This document shows positions 18,046-27,232 of a stretch of 64,000 bases of DNA, one piece after another (within the stretch, counting starts at the first letter, position 1; the number at the start of each line of letters is the position of its first letter). The notes under the pieces are model-generated. The model saw only the letters and a program-made list of their open reading frames with translations. It did no database searches and had not been told where the DNA came from. Made by a program: the position numbers and the translations under genes. Source of the stretch: Flavobacteriales bacterium (lineage in GTDB: Bacteria > Bacteroidota > Bacteroidia > NS11-12g > UBA955); assembly GCA_002737705.1 (NCBI GenBank), contig NSIM01000007.1, positions 1 to 64,000 on the forward strand, written 5' to 3'.

Positions 18046-19326
18046 TTATTTCTTCTTTTTTAGCTTATCACCATCATTGATTGTTTTCGCAATCGACATG
18101 CTTGGGCCAGAAACAACCTCGTCACCAGCTTTAAGGCCACCAAGCACTTCATAAAAATCTAAATCTTGCACACCTGTTTTTACTTCTACTGCTTTGGCCT
18201 TGCCCGCATTGTATAGAAATACCCAGGTTTGAACCTCCCGTTTTGTAGTTGTAGTTGTAGCTTCATCTTTTTTTTCTGTAACAAATGGATTGCGGGTAGT
18301 TACTGCTGCAATTGGCAGGGAAACAACTTTTGTGCGTGTGATGGTTTTAACATCAACGCTGGCCGTCATACCAGGCAAAAAAGCTTGTTTTTTATCCTTT
18401 TCCAAATCGCTGTAACTCGAAGGAAGTAGGCGAATTTTTACGACAAAATTGCTAACCTGGTCAGTCATATTTTGGGCGGCATTAAACACCGCAGAATTGG
18501 CGATTTCCATAACAATACCCTTGAAAATTCTTTTGTCATAGGCGTCAACCTTGATGTCTGCACTGTCGCCTTTATGAATCCGGACAATGTCGTTTTCATT
18601 AATATTTACCTGGACTTCCATCACGTTCAAGTTTGAAATACGCATGATTTCTGTACCTGCCATTTGGGCGGTTCCTACAACACGTTCTCCTTTTTCACTG
18701 CTGAGATGTGTGATTGTTCCAGAAGCGGGCGCGTATATACTGGTTCTACCCAAATTACGCCTGCCTTCCTCTAATCTGGCAGCAAAACTCTGTACAGTAT
18801 ATTGAGATGCCAATAGCATTTTTTTTGCGGCCTCAAAATCTGCCTTTCCAATCTCGAATTGAGATTCGGCATTTTCCCATTCTTGTTCTGAAATGACCTT
18901 TTGGTCGTGCAGCAATTTCTGTCGACGATAATTGAGTGCAATTTGTTCACTGGAGGCCTTGGCTTTAATGAGTTGCGCTCCACTGCCTTCCAAAGAAGCT
19001 TTTGAATTGTCTAAATTGGCCTTTAATTGCGACATGGCTGTTTCATATAACTCTGGATTGATGCGTAAAAGCAATTGACCTTTTGTTACACTATCCCCTT
19101 CTAAAACAAACATGTCTATGATTTCACCACTCACATCGGCACTAATTTTAACCTCGCTTTCGGGCTGTATCTTTCCAGTAACACTTACAATTTCTGTAAT
19201 GGTTCGGATGGCTATTTTGCTTGTTTCTACTTCTAACTCTTTTGTTCCACCTTTAATAATTGTAGCCAGCACAATCAAAATAATCAGGCCTAAAAATGAA
19301 ATTAATAGTATGCGTTTCTTTTTCAT
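18046..19326 (-). CDS. Efflux periplasmic adaptor (HlyD/MacA family)
   Basis: 426 residues with an N-terminal membrane anchor (RILLISFLGLIILIVLATII). Next come the barrel-sandwich half-motif VTGKIQPESEVKISADVSGEI...EGDSVTKGQLL, a coiled-coil hairpin (about 95-205), the second lipoyl half (IYAPASGTITHLSSEKGERV) and beta-barrel and membrane-proximal domains. This is the membrane fusion protein of an ABC (MacAB-type) or RND pump, bridging the inner-membrane pump to TolC. It follows the TolC-like gene by 2 bp. No MacB-like ABC or RND gene follows; the next downstream features are the B12 riboswitch and its operon. Confidence 0.88.
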   Translation of the reverse strand: MKKKRILLISFLGLIILIVLATIIKGGTKELEVETSKIAIRTITEIVSVTGKIQPESEVKISADVSGEIIDMFVLEGDSVTKGQLLLRINPELYETAMSQLKANLDNSKASLEGSGAQLIKAKASSEQIALNYRRQKLLHDQKVISEQEWENAESQFEIGKADFEAAKKMLLASQYTVQSFAARLEEGRRNLGRTSIYAPASGTITHLSSEKGERVVGTAQMAGTEIMRISNLNVMEVQVNINENDIVRIHKGDSADIKVDAYDKRIFKGIVMEIANSAVFNAAQNMTDQVSNFVVKIRLLPSSYSDLEKDKKQAFLPGMTASVDVKTITRTKVVSLPIAAVTTRNPFVTEKKDEATTTTTKREVQTWVFLYNAGKAKAVEVKTGVQDLDFYEVLGGLKAGDEVVSGPSMSIAKTINDGDKLKKKK

Positions 19327-19328
19327 TG

Positions 19329-20825
19329 TTATTTATCGGTTTTAATCGAGTTGTAATCTGCAATCGGGGGCATAAGATAAAAATCTAGTACCAGGCGTCT
19401 GAAACTGCGCTCGTATTTGGCAGAAATAAAATTTTGATACGCATTTACATAATTGGTATTTGCAACTTGGTATTCAAAATAGGAAGCCGCTCCAGCATTC
19501 AGTCGCTGCAAAACAGACTGTTCATTTTGTTGTTGCAAATCAACATTTTCTTTATTTGCTACATACCTTTTATCGGCATTTAAATAATTATTATATGCCG
19601 AAAGAACCTCGTTTTCGATGGCTTGTTTGGTTCTTTCTAGATTTAATTCAGCTCGATTCAATGCGAGATTGGCATTTTTTAACTGTGTATGTCTCTGCAA
19701 TCCACTGTAAATTGGAATGGTCATATTTAGACCCAAGGACTGTCCAAAATTGTCACCCAATTGATTGCGAAATGCCTTCGTTTGCATCGAATATGTATAT
19801 TCTGGTCCCTCTACAATCTCATTGCTACCCTGGACCCTACCAATTGGCCTGAACCCGGAAATAGACCCATCGATCAATTTGGCATTGCTGGAGTATACAC
19901 TTCCCAAACTACCTCCAAGACTCAGTATCGGGAAAAGAGCCCCTTTTGCTGAACGACAAGCATATTGAGCAGCAAAGCAACGGTATTGTGCCGCATGATA
20001 ATCTGGGCGTCTTTCAAGGATAGTATCGATTAATTCTTGGGCATTCAGGGGAAATTCAGTCGCCGACCAACCAAAATTTTCCATGGCAGGCTCAAAAGAC
20101 TGTGAAGCGGGTAAACGAATCAATTGTTTGAGATTTTGTAAAGCACTGATTTTGTTGTTTTGCGCATTGGTCATACTGGCTAAATCGGAAGCGTATTGTG
20201 CCTTTAAAGACAATAAAGCACCCTGATTACTTGCACCTACATCATAAATTTTTTGTCCACGATCCAATTGTAACTTACTCCCATTCAAAATACTTGCAGC
20301 TGCTATTTCTAATTCATTGGATTGAAGCCACAACACAAAAGCTGACGCCACTTGAAGGGTTACAGAAAGCCTGATCGATTCTAAGTCGGCTCCAGATGCC
20401 ATCCAATTCTGTTTGGCTTGTTTTCGCGCATTTTGGTTTTGCAAACCATTAAACAAAAGCAAAGAACCCTGTAATTGAAAATTATTGCTACCGATTGTTG
20501 ATTGAACAAATTGATTGGAAAAACGATCGATACTTCTCCCAGACTGGTAAAACTGGCCAACAGAACCGCCCAACTCTGGGCCAAAATTGCGGGTAGCCTG
20601 TTCAAATGCCAATGCCGCTTGTTCCTCTGATAACATTGATAATTGAATGTCTATGTTTTGACTCAATGCCTGCTGAATACAACGTTCCAGGGTCCAATCG
20701 GAAATTCCATCAGAAAACGTAACAGATTCTATATTGTTTGCATTCTTGGAAGTGGGTTGACCCATCGAAGTTGAAGAACCCGCATAAGCCAGAACGGCTA
20801 AAATCCGAAAAATCCATTTTTGCAT
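19329..20825 (-). CDS. TolC family outer membrane efflux protein
   Basis: 498 residues from the ATG at 20825. A GTG 18 bases upstream is also in frame but would precede the signal peptide MQKWIFRILAVLAYAG. Two repeats with long helices are visible (WTLERCIQQALSQNIDIQLSMLSEEQAALAFEQATRNFGPELG and the second half with ERRPDYHAAQYRCFAAQYACRSAKGALFPILSLGGSLG), typical of TolC-like OEP proteins. It forms the trimeric outer-membrane exit duct and partners with the adaptor gene 2 bp downstream. The substrate is unknown. Confidence 0.9.
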   Translation of the reverse strand: MQKWIFRILAVLAYAGSSTSMGQPTSKNANNIESVTFSDGISDWTLERCIQQALSQNIDIQLSMLSEEQAALAFEQATRNFGPELGGSVGQFYQSGRSIDRFSNQFVQSTIGSNNFQLQGSLLLFNGLQNQNARKQAKQNWMASGADLESIRLSVTLQVASAFVLWLQSNELEIAAASILNGSKLQLDRGQKIYDVGASNQGALLSLKAQYASDLASMTNAQNNKISALQNLKQLIRLPASQSFEPAMENFGWSATEFPLNAQELIDTILERRPDYHAAQYRCFAAQYACRSAKGALFPILSLGGSLGSVYSSNAKLIDGSISGFRPIGRVQGSNEIVEGPEYTYSMQTKAFRNQLGDNFGQSLGLNMTIPIYSGLQRHTQLKNANLALNRAELNLERTKQAIENEVLSAYNNYLNADKRYVANKENVDLQQQNEQSVLQRLNAGAASYFEYQVANTNYVNAYQNFISAKYERSFRRLVLDFYLMPPIADYNSIKTDK

Positions 20826-20830
20826 ACCCA

Positions 20831-20838
20831 CAAAAGTA
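20831..20838 (-). promoter_or_regulatory. Candidate -7 box for the tolC-adaptor pair
   Basis: TACTTTTG on the minus strand matches TAnnTTTG, 5 bp before the ATG of the TolC-like gene. If used, the message would be nearly leaderless. This makes it only a weak candidate. Confidence 0.25.
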
Positions 20839-21214
20839 ATCACTTTTTATCAATGCTTTTTCTCAACTCGATGGGATTAAACATGTATCCGACAAGTTCT
20901 TTACTTGGTTTGTTATAAAATCGCAAATCTTGTCAAAGGGTCCGCTTTGATCTATCTGATGCACAATTTGAGAGAAGTGGTAAATCATTGACTTTTTTTG
21001 GCGCATTTTGGGTTTTTGCAATGGCGCGTCTACCTTGAATATATAAAAAACAAATGGCTAAAAAGACACGCATTGAGACGCAACTCCAGCGACATTCCCT
21101 GCAACACTTTTCACGGGCTTTTCTTTTTGCCGGATTGTGCAAGACCATTGCAGGGAGTAGCGGAGCTCTTTAGCGCATCTGGTTTGGGCCATTGCAGGGA
21201 GTTAGACTATCAAT
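20839..21214. other. Intergenic region with short repeats
   Basis: About 376 bp without a supported gene. It holds two direct copies of CCATTGCAGGGAGT (21145-21158 and 21189-21202, 44 bp apart) and a near-inverse copy (CATTCCCTGCAA, near 21093-21104). It marks the left side of a lower-GC stretch that carries the TonB receptor. No transposase or tRNA is seen here. Confidence 0.45.
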
Positions 21215-23629
21215 TTAAAGATTAACAATCAATTTCAGGCTTATGTTTCTGCCCATATTAAAAACTCCGTTTCTGCCCGTCAATGGATTTTGAGGTGCAT
21301 ATTTCAATCTGCTTAAATGACTTTGGTATGCAACGTCAGCTAAGTTTTCTGCACTAATATAAATACTCATAAAGTTGCTACGGTTGAGCGCTTTTACGTT
21401 AGCACCAAGTCCCGCACTCAACAATGTATATGACGGAGTTCCAGACTCCGTACCATACGCACTGAAAAATTTGTCCTGGTGAAAATAGTAGTCCATTCCA
21501 AATTTTATATACGCATTTGTCAAATTTTTACCCACCTTTTTAAACTGTGCTTTCAATTCCCCTCTGTATTTAGGTGCAGGAATAAATGGTAAATACTTTG
21601 TGCTGTCGGATTGCTTGTTCTGTGTTGCTTGAACAAAAGAAAATGCGTTTTCAATATGCAACCAGTCAAATGGGTGTGGATGAATATCTAAATAAATCTC
21701 TCCACCAATTAATGTTGCATTCCCATGCGTAAACTTGAAAGCTGGTGTGGGGTCGGATGGGTCGGTTATTGAGTCGCCACCAAATGCACTTGTCAGTTTT
21801 TCTGAAAAAATATAATTTGAAATAAAGTTTGCAAATGGCGTAAATTCAAACGTAACGTGGTCGGAATTTAAAAAATACGCAAGGTCTATTTGATGGCTTA
21901 CTTCCGATTTCAAATCTGCATTACCATACTCGTATCTCAATGTTCCTTCGTGTTTACCATTTGATGAAATTTCGGCAATGTTGGGTGCTCTGAATCCTCT
22001 TGATAAATTAAACTTAATAGTAGATATCTTATTGATTTGATATGACAGTCCAATGCTTCCTGAATAGCTGTTGTAGTTTTTTGTAAAAGGCCTAAATTTT
22101 AAATTTGTTGTACTATCCTCAATGCTTACTGGATTTCCCAAACTGTCCAAAATTAATTGCTTTGTGCTTATGTTTCTGTTGTCAAAACGAAAGCCACCAG
22201 ATACAGTAAGTTTTTTAAAGGTTTTTTGTGTAAATACAAAACCACCAATATCAAAGAGATTGTATTCAGGAATTAAAAATTCCAAACCTTTATTTGCATT
22301 ACTTTGTTGCATACCGCTTACACCTGCCGAAGTTTCCCAACCTTTTATTTCAGCCAAATTGTATCTCAAATTGTAGTTGATAGTATTTAAGTCAAAGAAC
22401 AAGGCCTTGTCATTTGGGTTTAAAACATCCCCAAATTCTTTTCTCTTATTATTTTGGTATCCTAAATCTAAATTGATAGTTCCCTTTCTAAGTATGAAAT
22501 AGTTGTTTGTCAGCACTCTTAAATGGTTGACTTCTTGATGTGGTAAGCCAATTTTATAGCCGTTTAAATCCTTTGCAGTTGCTGATAATTCTGTTATCAA
22601 ACCCTTGCCGTCTGGAGTTGCGAAAATAAATCTGCCTAAACTGTCTCTATCTCCTTCAACCATATTTAAGGTGGTGTTGAACGTGCTTAAATTCAAGTGA
22701 GAATAACCCCACTTTTTGGTTACTCCTAAAAACAAACTTCCATTATATTCTTGAAAACCTGAATTGTAAACTTTGCCGTCATATTGATTTTGATAATTTC
22801 CTACAAATTTATTGCTGAACCGACCCAGCCATTGAAACCCATTTTTATTTCCTGCATTTGATAGTGAATAACCGATTAAATTATTATTGCTTTGGTAGTT
22901 TGAAATAAATTGCGTTTTGATTTGTCCTAATGGCGGTGCTTTTGGAGAAATAAAATTTAAAACGCCTGCTATTCCGTCCGAACCATACAACAAACTACCG
23001 GGTCCCCGAACAATTTCAATTCTATCAATAGAATATTCATCAATTTCAATTCCGTGTTCATCACCCCATTGTTGACCTTCCTGACGAATACCATTGTAAA
23101 GAGAAATAACTCTATTGTACCCCAATCCTCTAATGATTGGTTTGGATATTCCTGCACCCGTTGTAATTTGGTTAACACCTTGAACATTTTTTAAAGCGTC
23201 AATTAAATTTGTAGAACTGTTTTGATTGAGAACCTCAACATCAAAAGGTTTAATGATTAACGGACTTAATTTTAATTCGGTAGAACGGGAAACGGCTGTA
23301 ACTAAAACTTCGTTCCATTCCGATACAGATTGACTGATTAGAAAATCTACAACAGTGTCTTTGCTGATGTAAATACGTTCGACCCTTTTTTTATAACCGA
23401 TAAAGCTTATTTCAAAAAGATAAGTTCCTATTTTGATGTTTTCTAACCTGTAGTTTCCTTCTTTGTCTGAAGTTGCACCAGTTTTTAGGTCGCTAACATA
23501 TATTGATACACCTGTTAAAATTTCTTTTGTTTTTTCGTCTTTGATGTTACCCGAAATTTTATTTTGAGCAACGATGGTTTGAATTGCGAAAACGAACGCA
23601 AGTGTTGTATAAATGAATTTTGGTTTCAT
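21215..23629 (-). CDS. TonB-dependent receptor with carboxypeptidase-like N-domain, probable metal uptake
   Basis: 804 residues. It has a signal peptide, a CarboxypepD_reg-like domain at 22-110 (ISGNIKDEKTKEILTGVSIYVSD...NYRLENIKIGTYLFEISFIGYKK), a plug (VQGVNQITTGAGISKPIIRGLGYNRV, GSLLYGSDGIAGVLNF) and a barrel ending with NISLKLIVNL. The His-containing loops (EHGIEIDEYSIDRIE, DIHPHPFDWLHIENAF, IPAPKYRGELK) resemble zinc/copper-type receptors such as ZnuD-like proteins, but the substrate is an inference. The gene is visibly richer in A/T than neighbours. Directly upstream is a small Cys/His-rich exported protein, and both lie between short repeats and an IS30 remnant, so acquisition by transfer is plausible. 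Confidence 0.85.
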   Translation of the reverse strand: MKPKFIYTTLAFVFAIQTIVAQNKISGNIKDEKTKEILTGVSIYVSDLKTGATSDKEGNYRLENIKIGTYLFEISFIGYKKRVERIYISKDTVVDFLISQSVSEWNEVLVTAVSRSTELKLSPLIIKPFDVEVLNQNSSTNLIDALKNVQGVNQITTGAGISKPIIRGLGYNRVISLYNGIRQEGQQWGDEHGIEIDEYSIDRIEIVRGPGSLLYGSDGIAGVLNFISPKAPPLGQIKTQFISNYQSNNNLIGYSLSNAGNKNGFQWLGRFSNKFVGNYQNQYDGKVYNSGFQEYNGSLFLGVTKKWGYSHLNLSTFNTTLNMVEGDRDSLGRFIFATPDGKGLITELSATAKDLNGYKIGLPHQEVNHLRVLTNNYFILRKGTINLDLGYQNNKRKEFGDVLNPNDKALFFDLNTINYNLRYNLAEIKGWETSAGVSGMQQSNANKGLEFLIPEYNLFDIGGFVFTQKTFKKLTVSGGFRFDNRNISTKQLILDSLGNPVSIEDSTTNLKFRPFTKNYNSYSGSIGLSYQINKISTIKFNLSRGFRAPNIAEISSNGKHEGTLRYEYGNADLKSEVSHQIDLAYFLNSDHVTFEFTPFANFISNYIFSEKLTSAFGGDSITDPSDPTPAFKFTHGNATLIGGEIYLDIHPHPFDWLHIENAFSFVQATQNKQSDSTKYLPFIPAPKYRGELKAQFKKVGKNLTNAYIKFGMDYYFHQDKFFSAYGTESGTPSYTLLSAGLGANVKALNRSNFMSIYISAENLADVAYQSHLSRLKYAPQNPLTGRNGVFNMGRNISLKLIVNL

Positions 23630-23734
23630 GTTGATATTTTTAATGATAAAAATGATAGTAGATATAAATGACTGTAAGAGACAAAAAAATTGTCCTTACA
23701 CAACTTAAAAGCACCAAACTTAAATGGCTAAAGA

Positions 23735-24103
23735 TTAAACCGAAGGAGGACCTCTGTTAGCAAAATTAGAGGGGGCTTGATGACAATATTTTTTGGAAAT
23801 TTGTAAATAGCTTCCACTGATTGGGTAGCTGAAATATTTATTTACGCGTATTTGGACGTCATGTGTAGAAATAGTATGATTATCACAAAGCCAGCATTTT
23901 TCGTTCGCTTTGGCAACATGTGTCTTGTGGGTGCAATTTCCATCTTTGTAAGAGAAGAAAACAGATTTTTTGCAATCTGTTGACTTTTTGCATGTGGCTG
24001 TATCTAACTTGTGGTGATGAAATACAATACCGGGATGAATACTGAACAAGTATACCAGTAAAAGCATAAATGCTTTCCATTGAATACGGTGCAGTTTCTT
24101 CAT
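23735..24103 (-). CDS. Small exported Cys/His-rich protein
   Basis: 122 residues: an N-terminal hydrophobic segment (WKAFMLLLVYLFSIHPGIVFHHH), then a chain of potential metal ligands (HHHK, TCKKSTDCKKS, GNCTHKTH, KCWLCDNH) and a C-terminal KKYCHQAPSNF. It is not a family I can name. Similar small proteins accompany metal-related TonB receptors in Bacteroidota, and this one is 105 bp upstream of such a receptor on the same strand. A role as a periplasmic or membrane-bound metal-binding partner is inferred. It could equally be a membrane protein of unknown role. Confidence 0.6.
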   Translation of the reverse strand: MKKLHRIQWKAFMLLLVYLFSIHPGIVFHHHKLDTATCKKSTDCKKSVFFSYKDGNCTHKTHVAKANEKCWLCDNHTISTHDVQIRVNKYFSYPISGSYLQISKKYCHQAPSNFANRGPPSV

Positions 24104-24293
24104 GATATTTTAACCCGTAGTGCGATTAACAAAAGGCAAATATAAAGTAATTAATCGGTTTTAAGTTCATTGCGTTGCTATTAATCCCAGGATTACAGCT
24201 CATATATCATTATCCGATAAAAGATGGTTCAGTTGGAACCGAAATATTCAACTTGGATAGTAATTTTATATTGCATTCTTTAATCGCATTTTC
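24104..24293. other. Intergenic region upstream of the small Cys/His gene
   Basis: Together with the IS30 remnant and the stretch to ligA this makes 580 bp without an intact gene. No promoter matching TAnnTTTG, tRNA or terminator was identified here. The part next to the remnant may be decayed transposase sequence, but no frame supports it. Confidence 0.35.
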
Positions 24294-24490
24294 ACTGAAG
24301 AGAATTTCACTGGGAGGGTGATTTGATTGTTTGCAAGGATCACAAATCGGCCATTGGAACCTTAATAGAACACAGTATGCGTTATTGTTTATTGGTTCAC
24401 CTAAAGAAAAAAGATGACGAGAGCGTGAGAAAAGCATTCGCCAAAAAAATCAAAGATTTGCCTAGGAACTTAAAAAGACCTTGACATACT
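24294..24490 (+). pseudogene. IS30-family transposase remnant
   Basis: Reading the plus strand from 24312 gives WEGDLIVCKDHKSAIGTLIE, HSMRYCLLVHLKKKDDESVR and then KAFAKKIKDLPRNLKR. This is the start of the DDE catalytic core of IS30 transposases, including the first catalytic Asp in WEGD; the usual G of IVGKDHKS is C here. A stop falls at 24483, but a shift of one base at about 24480 continues with TLTY, the next conserved piece, so a frameshift has occurred. The N-terminal HTH region and the later DDE residues are absent. No terminal inverted repeats could be found. Confidence 0.8.
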
Positions 24491-24683
24491 ATTGTAGTAC
24501 TCATTTTTGCGTTAACAACTTGAAACCACCCTGCTAAATTCACTGCACTAGAAAATGGCGTATAATCTGGTGATACTGCGAGAAAAAAAGACCTATTTTT
24601 TTATGTAAAATGTGCATAACTCTTGTGTCCTGAATTAGGCAAATACCTGCCCGGAATCTTACTTTGAAATCAGGTTTTTTACA

Positions 24684-26684
24684 ATGCAGTCCTACGAAAT
24701 TGAAGCACAAATAAAAGCCCTTTCTGATGAACTCAGAGGCCTCAATTACCATTATTATGTTTTGGCCGAGTCTGTGATTTCTGACCTTGAATTCGATCTA
24801 AAAATTAAACAATTACAATCCCTTGAATCTGAATTTCCACAATTCGCTTTACCAGACAGCCCAACCCAATTGGTGGGGGGGCTTGTTATCGAAGAGTTTA
24901 AGAGTGTCCCACACAAAAGGAGAATGCTTTCTCTCGGAAATACCTATTGTGAAGAAGACCTCAATGCGTTTGATGAAAGGGTAAAAAAATCATTGGGAAT
25001 AGATGAAGTAGAATATATCTGCGAACTCAAAATTGATGGCCTTGCAATCTCTTTGTTTTATGAAAATGGCAAATTGATTCAAGCCGTAACAAGGGGTGAC
25101 GGGTTTCGAGGGGATGATGTAACTGAAAATGTAAAAACCATTCGCAGTGTAACCAAAACCTTGCAAGGAAATTACCCACCCTCTTTTGAAATACGGGGTG
25201 AAATTTTTATGCATCGAAAAGGATTTGAAAAACTGAACTCAAAACGCCGTGAGCAAGGCGAGGACGAATATGCAAACCCCCGCAATGTGGCAGCAGGTTC
25301 ACTAAAAATGAAAGAAACTTCAGGGGTTGCAAAACGTCCGCTGGATATTGTACTCTACCATTTCCTAAGCGATAAAAATCTTTTTGTGTCGCACCAGGAA
25401 TCATTAAATGCAGCCCATTCCTGGGGTCTAAAAACAGCAGACCATAGCAAAATTTGCCAAGGGATGAATGGGGTATTTGATTATTTGCATACGTGGGAAA
25501 CAAAAAGAAAAATGCTGGGATTCGACATCGATGGAATTGTTGTTAAAGTAAATAGCATTCGATTTCAAGAAGAACTGGGTTTTACTGCAAAAGTGCCCCG
25601 GTGGGCGATATCCTATAAATTTCAAACCGAAACAGCCACATCAACCTTGCTGGCTATTGTTTTTCAGGTGGGAAGAACCGGTGCCATAACCCCTGTGGCA
25701 GAAATTGTACCCATTGTTCTTTTGGGAACCACTGTTAAACGGGCAAGCTTATACAATGCAAATGAAATTGAACGCCTCGATATCCGTCTGGGAGACACTG
25801 TTTTTATTCAAAAAGGAGGTGAGATCATCCCCAAAATTGTAGGCATCGATTTCTCAAAACGAAGCCCCAACTCAATAGCAACCGTATACATTGATCGCTG
25901 TCCAGAATGCAATACCCCTCTGAGCCGCGATGAGGGCGAGGTGAATTATTATTGTCGAAATCATGACCATTGTCGGCCCCAAGCGATTGGGAAAATCGAG
26001 CATTTTTCTTCCCGCAAGGCAATGGATATTCAGAGTATCGGAACCGAGATGGCCGAAACCCTCTATACAAGCCAATTGGTGAAAGACCTCCCAGACCTAT
26101 ACGACTTGCAATTCGATCAATTGAGAGCCCTCGACCGCGTCGGAGACAAAACCGCCCACAATCTATTAGAAGGAATCACTGCGAGCAAATCGCAAGCCTT
26201 TGAGAGAGTCCTTTTCGGGCTGGGAATACGTTACGTTGGAGAAACCGTTGCAAAAAAACTGGCCCTGGGTATGGGAAATATAGACAATCTCCAAAAGGCA
26301 GAATTAGAAGAATTGGTTACCATAGATGAGATTGGAGAACGCATTGCTGAATCTGTAATCCAATACTTTAAAGACCCCAATCACATCAAGGGTATTGAAC
26401 GCATGAAATCGGCAGGGCTTCAATTTAGCACTGTTCCAAGAAATAGTCTTGGAGAATCACTTGCTGGAAAAACAATGGTCATTTCAGGAATTTTTGCAGT
26501 ACACTCCAGAGACGAGATTACACAATTAATTGAATCCCATGGGGGCAAGGTGGGCAGCAGTATTAGCAGCAAAACCGATTATTTAATCGCGGGGGAAGGC
26601 GTCGGTCCCTCAAAATTGGCAAAAGCACAGCAATTGGGCATCCCCACAATAGATGAATCAATATTATTAACCTTGATCAAATGA
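24684..26684 (+). CDS. ligA: NAD-dependent DNA ligase
   Basis: 666 residues, complete. It seals nicks using NAD. The adenylation lysine is Lys116 in CELKIDGLAISL. The N-terminal Ia domain (LNYHYYVLAESVISDLEFD), the OB-fold (VGRTGAITPVAEI), the four-cysteine zinc site (CPECNTPL...CRNHDHC), the HhH domain and a C-terminal BRCT domain (LAGKTMVISGIF...KTDYLIAGEGVGPSKLAKAQQLG) are all present. It overlaps the next gene by 4 bp (ATGA), forming a plus-strand unit with the DUF6913 gene and dapA. Confidence 0.97.
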   Translation: MQSYEIEAQIKALSDELRGLNYHYYVLAESVISDLEFDLKIKQLQSLESEFPQFALPDSPTQLVGGLVIEEFKSVPHKRRMLSLGNTYCEEDLNAFDERVKKSLGIDEVEYICELKIDGLAISLFYENGKLIQAVTRGDGFRGDDVTENVKTIRSVTKTLQGNYPPSFEIRGEIFMHRKGFEKLNSKRREQGEDEYANPRNVAAGSLKMKETSGVAKRPLDIVLYHFLSDKNLFVSHQESLNAAHSWGLKTADHSKICQGMNGVFDYLHTWETKRKMLGFDIDGIVVKVNSIRFQEELGFTAKVPRWAISYKFQTETATSTLLAIVFQVGRTGAITPVAEIVPIVLLGTTVKRASLYNANEIERLDIRLGDTVFIQKGGEIIPKIVGIDFSKRSPNSIATVYIDRCPECNTPLSRDEGEVNYYCRNHDHCRPQAIGKIEHFSSRKAMDIQSIGTEMAETLYTSQLVKDLPDLYDLQFDQLRALDRVGDKTAHNLLEGITASKSQAFERVLFGLGIRYVGETVAKKLALGMGNIDNLQKAELEELVTIDEIGERIAESVIQYFKDPNHIKGIERMKSAGLQFSTVPRNSLGESLAGKTMVISGIFAVHSRDEITQLIESHGGKVGSSISSKTDYLIAGEGVGPSKLAKAQQLGIPTIDESILLTLIK

Positions 26685-27232
26685 CAAAAAATGCTTCCAC
26701 TCTGTTTGATCGATTTATTGCGGCATTTAAGCCCAGTAGAATAAGACAATTTGGCAAATTGCACTATTCTCCCAATTTCAAACAATCTCGGACATTTGTA
26801 TTGGCTTGGGACAGCAAATTGGCATTAACCGACAAAAAACATATTGCACAGTATATTGAATACCTTAAAAATGAAGGCAAACAGGTCGTGCGAATTGTAT
26901 ATTTCGATGTCAAAACCAAAGACGATACCCCCCTGGTACCCGAGGTCAATACCTTTCATATTGGCAGATGGGATTTCGACCGGAGCGGATACCCAAAAGG
27001 CGCTGAATTGAAAAATATTTTACGCCAAGACATAGACTTTTTCATTTCTCTAGACCTAGTAGGAGAACCCCATTTTATCGGAATGGCCACCATCAGCAAA
27101 GCTGCCTGTAAAGTGGCTTACCTTGAGCAAAATACCCTGCAAATTTTTGATGTGCTCCTCAAACAAAACGAGAAGCAAGGAATGAAGCAGTACCTTTGCG
27201 ATTTAAAAGAGTATCTCAATAAATTAGGATGA
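26681..27232 (+). CDS. DUF6913 family protein
   Basis: 183 residues, soluble, without signal peptide. Features such as GKLHYSPNFKQSRTFVLAWDS, VRIVYFDVKTKDD and DFFISLDLVGEPHFIGMATISKAACKVAYLE fit DUF6913, a Bacteroidota-restricted family without known function, usually found next to dapA. Here it is wedged between ligA and dapA with 4-bp overlaps on both sides, so it is translationally coupled to them. Family name from memory; the gene itself is certain. Confidence 0.7.
   Translation: MTKNASTLFDRFIAAFKPSRIRQFGKLHYSPNFKQSRTFVLAWDSKLALTDKKHIAQYIEYLKNEGKQVVRIVYFDVKTKDDTPLVPEVNTFHIGRWDFDRSGYPKGAELKNILRQDIDFFISLDLVGEPHFIGMATISKAACKVAYLEQNTLQIFDVLLKQNEKQGMKQYLCDLKEYLNKLG

Noticed and set aside
24210-24437. 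75-codon minus-strand frame over the IS30 relic
   Set aside because: It is the antisense of the transposase remnant and has no protein features of its own.
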